From Ochromonadaceae sp. CCMP2298 (Eukaryota > Sar > Synurophyceae > Ochromonadales > Ochromonadaceae): a DNA stretch of 12,220 nucleotides. Numbering within the stretch: position 1 is the stretch's first letter; the number at the start of each line of letters is the position of its first letter. Shown piece after piece: positions 11,675 through 12,220 of the stretch. The stretch lies in contig MU634434.1 in assembly GCA_026770595.1 (NCBI GenBank), positions 1 to 12,220 of the forward strand. Reading direction: 5' to 3'. Made by a program: the position numbers and the translations under genes. The notes below the pieces were generated by a model. The model did no database searches and was not told the DNA's origin. It saw nothing but the letters and a program-made list of their open reading frames with translations.

Positions 11675-12220
11675 CTAGTGCTGCACACACAGGTTGTGCA
11701 GCCTGGCACACACTGTAAGAAATAGACTGCTTCTCGCTATCCTGTGCGACATTGCCTTCCACGTAATACCCCACATCCTGCAGTACAGACCAAAGCAGCG
11801 CTCGATGTGGATGCGCAGCGAGGAAAGACAGTGGTTGAAGGCCCTCATCTGCCAGTACAGCTCCTTTGCCTCCCCTCCCTCGCGGTGGGCCTTGTCAAGC
11901 TGGTACTTAGTGTAGGGGCAGAAGTGGTTGCCACCACATGACCCATAGGCCTCGTCCAGTAGCAGGGCGACCCAGTCAGGTAAGGATGCGTCCTGTGTTG
12001 CCACCCACAGCGCAGTCTGGTAGTAGGCAGTTATGTCGTTCGTAGCACCCGGCCAGCCCACATTGAAGTAGACGAAGCGGCAGTGGCTATCACAGAACGC
12101 CTGCACCAGCAGGGCGAAGTACCCTTTCCTGTTTCTGTAGATCTTGCTGGACTTTCCGTCCAGATCCTTGGCGGTAGGCTCGGTGATCTGGACGACCAAG
12201 CCATCGCCCGCTGCCACCAC
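11675..12220 (-). CDS. PIF/Harbinger-type (DDE_Tnp_4, HARBI1-like) transposase, C-terminal part, cut by the right edge
   Basis: The minus strand carries 181 codons from the window edge to a TAG. All parts of the DDE catalytic core can be seen, numbering from the first visible codon: Asp6 in AAGDG, Asp62 in GWPGATND (after RNRKGYFALLVQAFCDSHCR), Asp89 in LLLDEAYG followed by CPYTKYQL, and Glu140 in IERCFGLYCRMW, with the family's closing ARLHNLC. Transposases of this family cut and paste DNA transposons with short target duplications; HARBI1 is a domesticated relative. The acidic residues are intact, so the catalytic domain itself is not obviously decayed. The N-terminal helix-turn-helix part lies outside the window. 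The frame continues beyond the TAG for 80 codons (next entry), which suggests a nonsense mutation or readthrough. Confidence 0.88.
   Translation of the reverse strand: MVAAGDGLVVQITEPTAKDLDGKSSKIYRNRKGYFALLVQAFCDSHCRFVYFNVGWPGATNDITAYYQTALWVATQDASLPDWVALLLDEAYGSCGGNHFCPYTKYQLDKAHREGGEAKELYWQMRAFNHCLSSLRIHIERCFGLYCRMWGITWKAMSHRIARSSLFLTVCARLHNLCVQH

Noticed and set aside
11675-11677. TAG reassigned to an amino acid, which would explain the split transposase.
   Set aside because: TAG ends the carboxypeptidase (2838-2840) and the appendage-like protein (8040-8042) at sensible domain ends, so it appears to be a true stop.
1-12220. tRNA or rRNA genes.
   Set aside because: No cloverleaf with conserved TTC-arm sequence and no rRNA-like segment was recognised by eye on either strand; a tRNAscan run would be decisive.

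Overview
The window is nuclear DNA from a eukaryote, most likely a compact, intron-bearing protist or microalga. Evidence seen directly: four of the seven gene models only make sense after removing short GT..AG introns (72 to 331 bases, 11 in coding sequence), and each junction restores the reading frame. Exons are GC-rich with GC-rich third codon positions, while introns and spacers are AT- or pyrimidine-rich and full of degenerate simple repeats. The gene set (secreted S10 carboxypeptidase, Aa_trans-type amino acid transporter, the SWR1/SRCAP subunit YL1/VPS72, a PIF/Harbinger-type transposase) is eukaryotic. I cannot name the lineage. TAG and TAA both act as stops, so the code looks standard.

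Layout, left to right: (1) 1-179 minus, the 5' part of an unrecognised gene running off the left edge. (2) 944-2840 plus, a serine carboxypeptidase in two exons; the catalytic His lies in the second exon. (3) 3199-4725 minus, an intronless 11-helix-type amino acid transporter with TMEM104-like features. (4) A divergent spacer (4726-5502) holding a ~340-base imperfect inverted repeat that looks like a foldback/MITE-type element. (5) 5503-8042 plus, a six-exon gene for a 517-residue protein with about five membrane segments, a long charged helix and a C-terminal domain resembling the beta-adaptin appendage platform; I know of no described family with this order. (6) 8278-9466 minus, a four-exon VPS72/YL1 gene. 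(7) A 321-base shared promoter region with a 15-base direct repeat. (8) 9788-11347 plus, a three-exon unrecognised 458-residue protein whose second intron carries a perfect 18-base-pair hairpin. (9) 11432-12220 minus, the C-terminal half of a DDE_Tnp_4 (PIF/Harbinger) transposase, cut by an in-frame TAG and running off the right edge.

The seven genes alternate strictly in strand (- + - + - + -), so each spacer is a shared divergent promoter or a shared convergent 3' region. The functions do not form one pathway: extracellular or lysosomal peptide processing, amino acid transport, membrane traffic (inferred), chromatin remodelling and a transposon. The most promising undescribed item is the membrane protein with an appendage-like tail at 5503-8042.
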